Of a DNA stretch of 63,271 nt, positions 1 to 8,216 are shown in pieces. Under the pieces are notes generated by a model, which saw nothing but the letters and a program-made list of their open reading frames with translations, made no database searches and was not told the DNA's origin. Within the stretch, counting starts at the first letter, position 1, and every line of letters begins with the position of its first letter. The stretch comes from RGIG5952 sp045603485 (lineage in GTDB: Bacteria > Verrucomicrobiota > Kiritimatiellia > RFP12 > JAAYLN01), in NCBI GenBank assembly GCA_045603485.1, contig JAZUMF010000110.1:1-63271 (forward strand). Reading direction: 5' to 3'. The position numbers and the translations under genes are program-made.

Positions 1-61
1 CACAGCGGCTTACGATGTGGTAGTAACCTTCTCCGTCGTTTTTGATTCGTGGCTTACGCAT
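1..61 (-). CDS. Y1 (REP-associated/IS200-like) transposase, N-terminal fragment
   Basis: Only the first 20 codons are inside the window; the gene runs off the left edge. The minus strand reads MRKPRIKNDGEGYYHIVSRC from an ATG at 59-61, with AGGAG about 6 bases upstream (66-71). A basic start followed by a G-YYH-(I/V)-SR motif is the usual beginning of Y1 HUH-type transposases of the REP-associated TnpA family, which nick and rejoin single-stranded DNA. The catalytic HUH and tyrosine residues lie outside the window, so activity and completeness cannot be judged. The identification rests on this short N-terminus alone. Confidence 0.6.
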   Translation of the reverse strand, partial: MRKPRIKNDGEGYYHIVSRC

Positions 62-99
62 AATTGACTCCTTATTTTTAGATTGTGTAATAAGTATAT

Positions 100-128
100 T
101 TGATATAGAGGATAATGTCAAGTGTAAT
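100..128 (+). promoter_or_regulatory. Sigma-70-type promoter for lemA-DUF3137
   Basis: TTGATA (100-105), a 17-base spacer, then TGTAAT (123-128); each hexamer has one mismatch from consensus. It precedes the lemA ATG at 207 by about 70 bases of leader and points away from the divergent transposase gene. Confidence 0.45.
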
Positions 129-206
129 AGTCTGACACCGCGGAGCGGGCGAAATAATTTGATTTTAGAGATGAAAAGTCTTACAATCAATATAGAGGTG
201 GATATT

Positions 207-887
207 ATGGCTAACGAATTAGATGAATTAACTGGACCGGTGAATGGTGCTGGGCGGGATATAAATGTAATTGAGCGGCAGCTTCCTGTAAAGGTGGGGG
301 TGGGCTCTACTGTCTTTGAAATTTTGCTTTGGGTATGTGGAATCATTCCTGGTGTTATATTTCTTTTCATGAAGATTAGTGCTGCGAATTACTTCCGCAA
401 GCTTCAACAAAAGATTCAGGCTCACGCTTCTGAAATTGACAACTATCTTGAGCAGCGTGTTCAGATTCTTCAAAATGTGGCGCCTCTTGTGGAGAAGGCT
501 ATCAATTTGGATAAGGACGTGATGACTGCAGTTGCCGCATATCGCGGCGGTAGAGTCCCTAATGGCGATCCTAGCGGGGATAGCCTGCGAAATACCGTTG
601 CCGGACAAATTGATTCTGTTTGCGGACGCCTTTTTCCGCAGGTTGAGGCTTATCCTGAATTGAAGGCTCATGCGGCGATTGCCGATGCGATGCAGCAGAA
701 TGCCTATCTCCAAAAGGAGATTACTGCCGCCCGCACTCTTTATAATGATACTGTCGCACAGTGGAATACAGATGTTTTTTCATGGCCGACTAAGATGATA
801 GTCGCGGCTCGCGCCGGCTACACCACTCGTATTCCATTTACCGCCTCGGCTGAGGTTAAGGCTAGGGCTCGTGAGGCGTTCTTTTGA
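207..887 (+). CDS. LemA family membrane protein
   Basis: 226 residues. A longer frame is open to 42, but the ATG at 207 has AGAGGTGG just upstream and begins the recognisable protein (MANELDELTG). A hydrophobic segment at about residues 38-58 (VFEILLWVCGIIPGVIFLFM) anchors the protein. It is followed by the LemA core, a long helical region starting YFRKLQQKIQAHASEIDNYL with regularly spaced charged residues. LemA proteins have an N-terminal membrane helix and an exported helical bundle; their biochemical role is not settled. The gene overlaps the next one (DUF3137) by four bases, a pairing common for this family. The family call is firm and the function is unknown. Confidence 0.8.
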   Translation: MANELDELTGPVNGAGRDINVIERQLPVKVGVGSTVFEILLWVCGIIPGVIFLFMKISAANYFRKLQQKIQAHASEIDNYLEQRVQILQNVAPLVEKAINLDKDVMTAVAAYRGGRVPNGDPSGDSLRNTVAGQIDSVCGRLFPQVEAYPELKAHAAIADAMQQNAYLQKEITAARTLYNDTVAQWNTDVFSWPTKMIVAARAGYTTRIPFTASAEVKARAREAFF

Positions 888-2635
888 TTGCGCTTGACAT
901 TTACGAACCGTTATCGCTATACAGGGACGAGTTTCGGGACAAGTTTGCTATTGAGGCGGCGAAGTTTTTTGACGGACTCGTTGAGCGCTCCGGTGTAGAC
1001 ATTGCCGCGAATGACTTAGTGGTTAAAAAGATTCGCTCTCTAGAGGAATCAGCCAGGGCGATAAAGTGTAAGCGCGGATGGTTTCTTTTTTTACTGATTT
1101 TTTTGGTTATTGGAGCTACAGTAGCGCTTTTTTACGCTTTTCATCTATCTTCTATTGATGAGTCGACTTTCTTTGCGTGGTGGGGTTTTGGTATTTCCTT
1201 TATTCTTCTATGCACTCTTGCAATTCCGCAATATACCAAGGCATCGACTGCTTTTAAGAGTTTGAAGGACGGCATCGCTTCGCTTAAAGCTGAGGGGTAT
1301 CGGCAGTTGCGTCCATTAAATGCGCTTTATGAGTGGGATTGTGTGCAGAAGCTTATTGAGAAGACTGTTCCAAGGCTAAAGTTTGACCCATATTTCACGG
1401 AGGGAAGACTTTTTCAACTGAAGGAGAATTTCGGGTGGGACGATTCATTTAATGATGGGAAATCGGTTCTTTGCGCCCAGAGCGGTGAAATCAACGGCAA
1501 TCCTTTTGTTTTTGGCAAGCTTCTTTCAATGGCTTGGGGGCAGAAAACTTATACGGGATCGCGGACGGTGAGCTGGACCGAGATGGAGTTTGATGATGGC
1601 AAGCTTCGTTCAGTTAGAAAATGGGATACTGTTCATGCTTCTGTCACCAAGCCTTTTCCCGAATATTCTTATGAGGATTTCCTTATTTATGGAAACGATG
1701 CCGCCCCTCGCCTAACATTTACACGCCAGCCATCAGATCTTTCGGACGATGATGATGGGTTCTTTAGCAAAATTGCATTGAAGAGTAAGATAAGGGAGTT
1801 AGAAAAGTTATCCCGAAATTTGGATGACGACTCAGGCTATACGATTATGGCGAATCGTGAATTTGAAGCTTTGTTTAATGCCGTTGACCGCAATGACGAG
1901 CAGGAATTCAGGCTTCTCTTCACGCCTTTGGCGCAACGCCAAATGTTGGCTCTTCTTCGCGACAAGGAGGTGGGCTATGGTGATGACTTTGCGTTTATTA
2001 AGGCGAATAAAATCAATATGATTTTTGCCAAGCATCTGGCCAATGCTAATCTTGATACAAATCCTTCGCAATTTACAGATTACAGTATTGGCAATGCCCG
2101 CCTGCGCTTTCTAAATTTTGCGCGGGCGTTCTTTAAGGACACATACTTTGCTCTCGCACCTCTTTTGACGATTCCCCTCTACCAGCAAACGAGAACGCAT
2201 GAGGATATCTATGGAATTTCCAACAACGGATCTTCGTTTTGGGAGCACGAGACTATTGCAAATTTCCATGGTCAAAACCGTTTTAAGCATCCTGAAAGCG
2301 TAACGGAAAATATTCTGAAGACATCGGTGAGCGAGCGGCGAGGCGCTATTGTTGATATTGATGTGACGGCTTACGGATATAAATCGGTACCGCGAATTGC
2401 GACTATTCCGGTAATGGCACGGAATGGTAGATACTATGATGTAGATGTTGAATGGGAGGAGTTTGTACCTGTATCGAGGCTCTCAAGCTTTAGTGTCGGG
2501 GAGTGCGAGGGATTAAGCCGTAAGGATTTTGACTTAATTAAGGCTGTGCCGCCTGATGACTGGAGTGATTTCTTCCGCAATCTTGGCACGCTCCCGGAAA
2601 TGACGAAATTCCGTCGGTCGATTATCAGCACTTGA
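884..2635 (+). CDS. DUF3137 domain membrane protein
   Basis: 583 residues starting from TTG at 884-886 inside TTGA, so its start overlaps the lemA stop and translation is probably coupled. Two hydrophobic helices lie near residues 65-85 and 97-117 (FLFLLIFLVIGATVALFYAF, then GISFILLCTLAI), followed by a large soluble part. The segment around residues 165-300 (FDPYFTEGRLFQLKENFGWD, then CAQSGEINGNPFVFGKLLSM) matches the DUF3137 pattern of a galanin-like middle region that follows two membrane helices. DUF3137 genes frequently accompany lemA, which supports both calls. It is longer than many family members because of a C-terminal extension that I do not recognise. No enzymatic motif is visible. 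Confidence 0.7.
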   Translation: MIALDIYEPLSLYRDEFRDKFAIEAAKFFDGLVERSGVDIAANDLVVKKIRSLEESARAIKCKRGWFLFLLIFLVIGATVALFYAFHLSSIDESTFFAWWGFGISFILLCTLAIPQYTKASTAFKSLKDGIASLKAEGYRQLRPLNALYEWDCVQKLIEKTVPRLKFDPYFTEGRLFQLKENFGWDDSFNDGKSVLCAQSGEINGNPFVFGKLLSMAWGQKTYTGSRTVSWTEMEFDDGKLRSVRKWDTVHASVTKPFPEYSYEDFLIYGNDAAPRLTFTRQPSDLSDDDDGFFSKIALKSKIRELEKLSRNLDDDSGYTIMANREFEALFNAVDRNDEQEFRLLFTPLAQRQMLALLRDKEVGYGDDFAFIKANKINMIFAKHLANANLDTNPSQFTDYSIGNARLRFLNFARAFFKDTYFALAPLLTIPLYQQTRTHEDIYGISNNGSSFWEHETIANFHGQNRFKHPESVTENILKTSVSERRGAIVDIDVTAYGYKSVPRIATIPVMARNGRYYDVDVEWEEFVPVSRLSSFSVGECEGLSRKDFDLIKAVPPDDWSDFFRNLGTLPEMTKFRRSIIST

Positions 2636-2658
2636 ATATATCAATTAAGCGAAGGTAG

Positions 2659-3861
2659 ATGGAGAAAAGACAAATAGTGAAGACGGTTCTTCATGTTGAT
2701 ATGGACGCTTTTTTTGCCTCGGTAGAGCAGCGCGATCATCCAGAATACCGCGGCAAGCCGGTTATTGTTGGTTCGCCGCCGGATAAACGCGGTGTTGTAT
2801 CCACTTGTTCCTACGAGGCTAGGAAGTTTGGCGTTCACTCTGCAATGGCTAGTCGTGAGGCTGCGAGACTGTGCCCTGACGGCATCTTTCTTCCTGGCAA
2901 CCACAGCCGTTATTCAGAGGTTTCTGCTTCGGTAATGGAAATTCTTGAGAGGTTTACACCGTTTGTGGAACAGGTCTCTATCGATGAAGCCTATTTGGAT
3001 GTGACGGGCTCGCAACGGCTTTTTGGCGATGGAACGGCAATCGCAAAGGCGATTAGAGGTGCAATTCACGAGGAGTTGGATTTGACGGCGTCTGTCGGTG
3101 TCGCTCCAAACAAATTTCTTTCAAAAATTTGCAGCGAGCTTGCAAAGCCAGACGGGCTGAAGACAGCACCTTTTGACTCAGAATCCATTGTTGAATTTTT
3201 AGCTCCTTTGGAGATAGGTGTGCTTCCAGGGATAGGTAAGGTTGCAAAGGAAAAGCTGGTTAAATACGGCTACCGTAGGGTGAGAGATCTGCAGCACGCC
3301 ACACCCTCGGCCATTGAGGCGATTATGGGCAAGAACTTTGCTTCATACCTTTCAATGGTTGCCTTTGGTATCGATAATAGAGCCGTCGCTCCTCCGCGTG
3401 AGGAATTGAGTATTTCAAGAGAATACACTTTTGAGATCGATACTGACGACCGCGAAGTTATCAGGCAAAAGCTTCATGAGCTCAGTGACGATGTAGGTTT
3501 TCGTTTGCGTGCGGCCGGCAAATGGGCAACAGAGGCTAAGCTTAAGCTTCGTTGGAGTGACTTCTCAACGATAACGAGGCAAAAGCAAATCGGACGGGCT
3601 ATAAAAGATGACTTCTCGCTTTTTAATGAAGCGTTGACCCTTTTTGACCATGAGAAATTGATTTCTCCTGTGCGGTTAATCGGCTTTGGCGTCAGTGGAC
3701 TATCAAATGGTGAAACCCAGCGGGAGTTTAATCTCTTTGGTATGGATCACGGAGCCGGCGGCACCGACTTGGAACGCAAGGAGCGATTAAGCGATGCCGT
3801 TGATGCTATACGCAAGAAGCTGGGCAAGGACGCACTAAAGCACATCTCGCCCAAAAAATAA
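2659..3861 (+). CDS. dinB: DNA polymerase IV (Y-family translesion polymerase)
   Basis: 400 residues, full family length. Catalytic carboxylates are visible in the N-terminal HVDMDAFFASVEQ and in QVSIDEAYLDVTG (about residues 105-117). The thumb HhH motif follows at about residues 190-200 (GVLPGIGKVAKEKLVKYGY). The little-finger domain follows, and a beta-clamp-binding-like QREFNLF lies near residue 355. The enzyme copies past DNA lesions with low fidelity. GAAGG lies three bases before the ATG, a tight spacing. It sits 23 bases after the DUF3137 gene and converges on the S66 peptidase with a 7-base gap. No LexA-type operator was recognised. Confidence 0.95.
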   Translation: MEKRQIVKTVLHVDMDAFFASVEQRDHPEYRGKPVIVGSPPDKRGVVSTCSYEARKFGVHSAMASREAARLCPDGIFLPGNHSRYSEVSASVMEILERFTPFVEQVSIDEAYLDVTGSQRLFGDGTAIAKAIRGAIHEELDLTASVGVAPNKFLSKICSELAKPDGLKTAPFDSESIVEFLAPLEIGVLPGIGKVAKEKLVKYGYRRVRDLQHATPSAIEAIMGKNFASYLSMVAFGIDNRAVAPPREELSISREYTFEIDTDDREVIRQKLHELSDDVGFRLRAAGKWATEAKLKLRWSDFSTITRQKQIGRAIKDDFSLFNEALTLFDHEKLISPVRLIGFGVSGLSNGETQREFNLFGMDHGAGGTDLERKERLSDAVDAIRKKLGKDALKHISPKK

Positions 3862-3868
3862 TCTGGCA

Positions 3869-4876
3869 TTACCTGCAGGCGGGAGATGACAGAATCCCTT
3901 TGGGTGAAATAAAGTACTCGCGCCTGAAATCAATCGCCAGATTCTCCCTGATATGACCGTAGCTGAAACCCGAAAAGACGGGACATTTTACAGCCTTAGC
4001 AAATTCGGCAATGGTTGTCTTTGAGCCTTCTGCCACGCGAAAATCTCCAAAAACTACGGCAGCGGCCTTATCAAAGACTCCTTTGTTTTGGAGTATCGTT
4101 AATTTTTCGCGGGCAAACTTGCTATGGGTATTTAACGACTCGATAAAGACGATTCGACCGGTCATATCGGGAAGAAGCCCCATCTCTTCCAGCCTGACAA
4201 AACGCTCCAGCAGGCCTGCCATTCCAAGACCGGAGATTGTTTTTTCCGGGGCCTTAACGACTTTAAGTTTTTTTACGGGCAGTTCATCGCCGTCATAGGT
4301 CTTGCGAAGCCACTCAATAGTGCTCTTTGTCAAGCCTGTGCCGCCTATGCTGCTTAACATGGGGCCTGACAGGGGATGGCCAACTCCTTTAGTAAGCATT
4401 GTGTTTACGACAAATGTCACATCGCTAAAGCCAATTACGCGCATATCGTTGCGGACGCGAAGCTTTTCCCAATCGATTGCCTGAATGGCATCGACGGCGC
4501 CCTGTCCGCCACGGGATAATACAAGAATATCAATTTCGGGGTCAAGCCAAGCCTCTTCAAAGGCTCGAGCCCTGACCTCAACCGGAGCACGCTCCGGGCC
4601 ATAGACATTGGGCGACACCTTGACCTTGTAGCCGGCCTCTTTAAGTCTTAGGATTCCGCGCTTCAAGAATTGCCTCTCCAATATACTTGACAGAGAGACG
4701 ATGCCAACGGTTTTAACATCCTTGCCATATAGATTTGTATATGGTGAAATGGCGTTTGTACCTGCTACTTGGCTAAGATTCTTTGCGTTAGCGGCAATAA
4801 CCGTATTAGAAGAGGCGAGCGTCGCATCTAAGGCCAAAAATGACAACGCGGCTAAGAGCAGTAATCTGTTTTTCAT
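3869..4876 (-). CDS. Exported S66 family peptidase (LD-carboxypeptidase-like), copy 1
   Basis: 335 residues with a cleavable-type signal peptide (MKNRLLLLAALSFLALDATLA). The S66 fold is shown by DILVLSRGGQGAVDAIQAID, by the nucleophile elbow VIGFSDVTFVVN (Ser), by the acidic residue in GRIVFIESL, and by the histidine in FSYGHIRENLAIDF. These match the Ser-Glu-His triad of LD-carboxypeptidase A, which trims the D-Ala from murein tetrapeptides, and of the MccF self-immunity proteins. Classical LdcA is cytoplasmic, so the signal peptide is unusual. It lies 10 bases after a close tandem paralogue and is probably cotranscribed with it. The substrate is not known; murein tetrapeptide is an inference. 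Confidence 0.85.
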   Translation of the reverse strand: MKNRLLLLAALSFLALDATLASSNTVIAANAKNLSQVAGTNAISPYTNLYGKDVKTVGIVSLSSILERQFLKRGILRLKEAGYKVKVSPNVYGPERAPVEVRARAFEEAWLDPEIDILVLSRGGQGAVDAIQAIDWEKLRVRNDMRVIGFSDVTFVVNTMLTKGVGHPLSGPMLSSIGGTGLTKSTIEWLRKTYDGDELPVKKLKVVKAPEKTISGLGMAGLLERFVRLEEMGLLPDMTGRIVFIESLNTHSKFAREKLTILQNKGVFDKAAAVVFGDFRVAEGSKTTIAEFAKAVKCPVFSGFSYGHIRENLAIDFRREYFISPKGILSSPACR

Positions 4877-4886
4877 AATGACACCT

Positions 4887-5888
4887 TTAATTGTTAGCTG
4901 GAGAGGTTAAAATACCGGCCGGAGAAATAAAATACTTGCGCTGGAAGTCAATAAGCAAGCCACCTTTGATATGGCCATATTTGAAGCCGGAAAAGACGGG
5001 GCATTTCACGACTTTGGCAAATTCGGCAATGGTTGCTTTTGCGCCCTCCGCCACTTGAAAATCTCCAAAAACTACGGCAGATGCCTTATCAAAGACTCCC
5101 TTTTCGAGGAGCAGCATCAAATTTTTACGGGCGCTTTTCTTATGGCTGTCCAACGACTCGATAAAGACGATACGCCCAGCCATATCGGGAAGAAGTCCCA
5201 TTTCCTCAAGCCTGACAAAACGCTCCAAAAGGCCCGCCATCCCCAAGCCCGACACTTCCTCTTCAGGCGCTTTGACAATTTTTAACGCCTTCTTGGGCAA
5301 CTCTTCTCCGTTTAAAGTCTTGCTATACCATTCTCGTGAAGCATCGGTATGCTTATTCATACCGATATTAAATAGGTTCAATCCCGACATTGGATGGCCG
5401 ACGCCCTTAAAAAGCATCGTATTTACGATGAATGTCACATCGCTAAAGCCAATTACGCGCATATCGTTACGGGCGCGCAACTTCTCCCAATCAATAATCT
5501 TAACTACATCAACAGCTCCTTGACCGCCGATGGAGAATACAAGGATATCAATTTCAGGGTCAAGCCAGGCCTCCTCAAATGCGCGAGCCCTGACCTCGGC
5601 TGAAGCTCTTTCCGGACCATAGACATTGGGCGCAACTTTGACCTTGTAGCCGGCACTCTTAATTTTTCCAATGCTGTTATTGAGTACTTTTTTGTTTGCT
5701 ATACTTGAAACTGATACAACTCCAACGGTTTTGACATCCTTGCCATAAAAATTACAATACGGCGAAGGAGAATTTGTACTGGCGACTGATTTTGTAGACT
5801 CCGTTTTTACAGTATCAACCACATTTGAAGAAGCAAATGCGAATCCGGCAGTAAACAAAGCTAAATTCAAAAGCGATGAAATTTTCAT
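4887..5888 (-). CDS. Exported S66 family peptidase (LD-carboxypeptidase-like), copy 2
   Basis: 333 residues, a tandem paralogue of the downstream gene, again with a signal peptide (MKISSLLNLALFTAGFAFAS). The catalytic Ser (GFSDVTFIVN), Glu (RIVFIESLD) and His (FKYGHIKGG) are all kept. The two copies share long identical peptides such as EVRARAFEEAWLDPEIDILV and a 38-base identical DNA stretch (4413-4450 and 5431-5468), which points to recent duplication or gene conversion. The N-terminal halves differ more, so the copies may differ in targeting or substrate. The start ATG lies only about 10 bases from a TATACT -10 box, so the transcript may be leaderless. It is the first gene of the pair. Confidence 0.85.
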   Translation of the reverse strand: MKISSLLNLALFTAGFAFASSNVVDTVKTESTKSVASTNSPSPYCNFYGKDVKTVGVVSVSSIANKKVLNNSIGKIKSAGYKVKVAPNVYGPERASAEVRARAFEEAWLDPEIDILVFSIGGQGAVDVVKIIDWEKLRARNDMRVIGFSDVTFIVNTMLFKGVGHPMSGLNLFNIGMNKHTDASREWYSKTLNGEELPKKALKIVKAPEEEVSGLGMAGLLERFVRLEEMGLLPDMAGRIVFIESLDSHKKSARKNLMLLLEKGVFDKASAVVFGDFQVAEGAKATIAEFAKVVKCPVFSGFKYGHIKGGLLIDFQRKYFISPAGILTSPANN

Positions 5889-5897
5889 AATGCTAAG

Positions 5898-5903
5898 AGT
5901 ATA
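5898..5903 (-). promoter_or_regulatory. -10 box for the S66 peptidase pair (near-leaderless)
   Basis: On the minus strand TATACT occupies 5903-5898, and the ATG is at 5888-5886. A start point 6-7 bases past the -10 would leave only about 3 bases of leader. The -35 is poor (AT-rich, no clear TTGACA at 17 bases). Confidence 0.4.
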
Positions 5904-5939
5904 CCAAAGTTCCGCATTGTTAAAAAGATTTTTAATAAT

Positions 5940-5968
5940 TTGACTTTTGCAATCTAAAAATATAGAAT
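5940..5968 (+). promoter_or_regulatory. Sigma-70-type promoter for the leucine-rich-repeat gene (near-leaderless)
   Basis: TTGACT (5940-5945), exactly 17 bases, then TAGAAT (5963-5968), five of six matches in each hexamer. The predicted start is near 5975 and the ATG is at 5978. No ribosome-binding site fits between them. Confidence 0.55.
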
Positions 5969-5977
5969 AGTACCATT

Positions 5978-6961
5978 ATGAGAACTGACATCGCACTTAT
6001 TTGTTTTTCGTTTTTATTTTCAGCAACTTCTTTATTGGCTGAATGGGAGGCAATCCCGGAGTCATCTCCCTCTGTTTTGACAAATAAGACAACGGGATGG
6101 GGCATAACGGTCTCATCAAAAGAACGGAATTTGTCTCTTTTAAAATATTTAGATGGAGCCGGCACTCTTGACTTGTCAAATGTCGAGAAAGACACCGGAT
6201 ACAAGGTCACAGGCGTGGGAGATTCAACTTTCAGCGGAAATGCATCACTAACACAACTGATTGCACCTGATGTAGTTACAACAGGTTTTTCTTCATTTTT
6301 AAATTGTAAATCGGTAACAAACATAACACTATCTTCTGCTTTGCAGACTATCGGGAGGTCCAGTTTTAGCGGATGCTCGAATTTAAAGTCTTTCAGCCCT
6401 CTAAATATGACCAACCTCACAGCTTTTGGAATGTACGGCTTCAAATCCTGCGGTGCGCTTAATGTCGATATGAGAATGCCGCTTATAACTTCAATACCAG
6501 GCCAAAGCTTTATAAGTGCAGGCATTACATCTCTATATGCACCGATGGTAACAGAGGTTGGAGGTAGCGCCTTTCAAACTGCGTCAAAGTTGACGAATGT
6601 GGTTATTAACTCTACATCAACCATTGAGCTCGGAGCTTTTCTACTAATCGGTTCAGGAGCCAATATTTACTGGCTTGGCAAAAAAGCACCGACATCAATT
6701 AAAAGAAATTCGCTTTCCGCTTCAGGTAATAGACTTTGCGTCTATGTGAGAAACGGTAAGGATATTGAAAATTGGAAAAAATTTTGTATCAGTTTGCGCG
6801 GAGACGAGAGTTTCTCTGCCTATTTGGCTGCCGCCGACTGTCCAGATAACAGGGAGAATCCCGAACCCGTTGTCGGGATTTTGGGTATTGCCGACGGTGG
6901 CGTAAACGCATGGCTTGCCCATTGGTCTTTGGATAATCCGACTTTGTTGACAATACGATAG
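5978..6961 (+). CDS. Secreted BspA-like leucine-rich repeat protein
   Basis: 327 residues with a signal peptide (first about 21 residues, ending SLLAEWEA). The body has repeats of the LRR_5 (BspA/treponemal) type: GVGDSTFSGNASLTQLIAPD, ALQTIGRSSFSGCSNLKSFS, MYGFKSCGALNVDMRMPLIT, GQSFISAGITSLYAPMVTEV and SAFQTASKLTNVVI, each with the F-x-(G/N)-C/A-x-x-L spacing. Such proteins are surface adhesins or binding scaffolds in gut and oral bacteria. After the repeats comes a short tail (VGILGIADGGVNAWLAHW) that ends abruptly and may be a truncated sorting or beta-rich domain. The gene is AT-richer than its neighbours and is transcribed divergently from the S66 pair. No membrane anchor or LPXTG-type signal is seen. 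Confidence 0.75.
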   Translation: MRTDIALICFSFLFSATSLLAEWEAIPESSPSVLTNKTTGWGITVSSKERNLSLLKYLDGAGTLDLSNVEKDTGYKVTGVGDSTFSGNASLTQLIAPDVVTTGFSSFLNCKSVTNITLSSALQTIGRSSFSGCSNLKSFSPLNMTNLTAFGMYGFKSCGALNVDMRMPLITSIPGQSFISAGITSLYAPMVTEVGGSAFQTASKLTNVVINSTSTIELGAFLLIGSGANIYWLGKKAPTSIKRNSLSASGNRLCVYVRNGKDIENWKKFCISLRGDESFSAYLAAADCPDNRENPEPVVGILGIADGGVNAWLAHWSLDNPTLLTIR

Positions 6962-7026
6962 GCCTGACTGATATAACTTACAGTCAAGTTTTATCATGCA
7001 ACCGTTGGGATTTGTTAATTTTTAAC

Positions 7027-7055
7027 TTGACTACCTCGGTTTTGTTTATTACCAT
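7027..7055 (+). promoter_or_regulatory. Possible promoter for the FecR-like gene
   Basis: TTGACT (7027-7032), 17 bases, TACCAT (7050-7055, four of six). It would start transcription about 40 bases before the ATG at 7101. The -10 is weak. Confidence 0.3.
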
Positions 7056-7100
7056 ATTAGCATACGCATTGTTGCGGTTTTGACATTGAGGACGATATAT

Positions 7101-8153
7101 ATGAGCAAATTAGGTAAGATTGCTTCCATCGCAATTGTAGTGCTTGTTTCCACAATAGCACTCGCTGAGCCGTATAATAGACTTTTCAGAATTAATCATC
7201 CGGATGGTGATTGTATGATTAAGCGCCCCGGCGATGCTTCTTTTGAGCCTGCTATCAGGGGCAAGGCCTATCCCTTTGGCACGCAGGTCAAATGCGGAGT
7301 CAATTCTTCTGCCGTATTGCTCCTCACCGATATGGATGCGGTCAGGCTTTTGGCGGACTCGGAGGTTTTAGTTAAGCTGGAGGGTGAATCCCGCGTCATC
7401 CAGTTAAACAAGGGTCTTGTCGTCACCCGTATCGGCGCCAACACCACAAACAACGCCGTCATTGTAGACACTCCAATCGGTCGTTGCTCTTCAATTGTCG
7501 GCGATTGCAAAATTGCATTGACCACCGTTCCTGCAACGAAAAAATCTTTGGCATTTAACATTGTAGAATTGCGTGCTCAGCCTGTCAGCCAGCTTAAATT
7601 TGTCGGCTCGCAATATATCGTTCCTATGATTAAGAACGGTCATGGTATGACGATTAAAGAAACTCCAAGCCGCAACTATACTGAAATCCTCGACCTTCTC
7701 GGTGACTACCCAATCCTTATAAATTCGGGGTTGGACCCAGATCCGGCTGGTGATTTGAATGAAAACACCTTTATTCAGCCAATTGCGATGAATGCTAAAT
7801 CCATGGTCAAACTATGGCGCAAAAAGGCACCCGAAGGCGGTCGCATCATCGCATCGGGTTTGGCTACAGCCCCTTCTGGCAAGGGAACGGAAAGCTTTGC
7901 CTTTGCCGTCGGCAAACCTAATGTCGCAAACCGCACAAACCTTCTTTTGCAGGATAAGCTTGCTGAAGAGGACGGAGAGGAAAAAGCTCCCGAAGCCTCT
8001 AATAATGAAGAGTCTCAAGACTTTGCGGATGCGGCGGAAACAGAAGTTGACGCTTTTGGTGCCGAGGCAAGCGATAACGCAACAAGCGAAGAGAGCGGAT
8101 CCTCCGATGTTCAGGAAACCGGCGACGAGAGTCTCTACGACTTCCTCAACTAG
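7101..8153 (+). CDS. Exported FecR-like domain protein
   Basis: 350 residues from ATG 7101 (GAGGA at 7087-7091); a TTG at 7080 is an unlikely alternative. The signal peptide is MSKLGKIASIAIVVLVSTIALA. Residues about 40-150 look like a FecR domain: a stretch of short beta strands (GTQVKCGVNSSAVLLLTD, VRLLADSEVLVKLEG, IQLNKGLVVTRIG, NNAVIVDTPIGRCSSIVGD). This resembles the periplasmic FecR fold, in which a threshold value is set and then compared. There is no N-terminal anti-sigma part. The last 60 residues are acidic and low in complexity (EEDGEEKAPEASNNEE onward). A foldase gene follows 63 bases later. The role is unknown; envelope or surface protein is likely. Confidence 0.6.
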   Translation: MSKLGKIASIAIVVLVSTIALAEPYNRLFRINHPDGDCMIKRPGDASFEPAIRGKAYPFGTQVKCGVNSSAVLLLTDMDAVRLLADSEVLVKLEGESRVIQLNKGLVVTRIGANTTNNAVIVDTPIGRCSSIVGDCKIALTTVPATKKSLAFNIVELRAQPVSQLKFVGSQYIVPMIKNGHGMTIKETPSRNYTEILDLLGDYPILINSGLDPDPAGDLNENTFIQPIAMNAKSMVKLWRKKAPEGGRIIASGLATAPSGKGTESFAFAVGKPNVANRTNLLLQDKLAEEDGEEKAPEASNNEESQDFADAAETEVDAFGAEASDNATSEESGSSDVQETGDESLYDFLN

Positions 8154-8216
8154 TTTATAAACAACGCTCGTTGCGACAAAACTTTTTACAATCAACAAGA
8201 CTATAAAGGTATCAAG

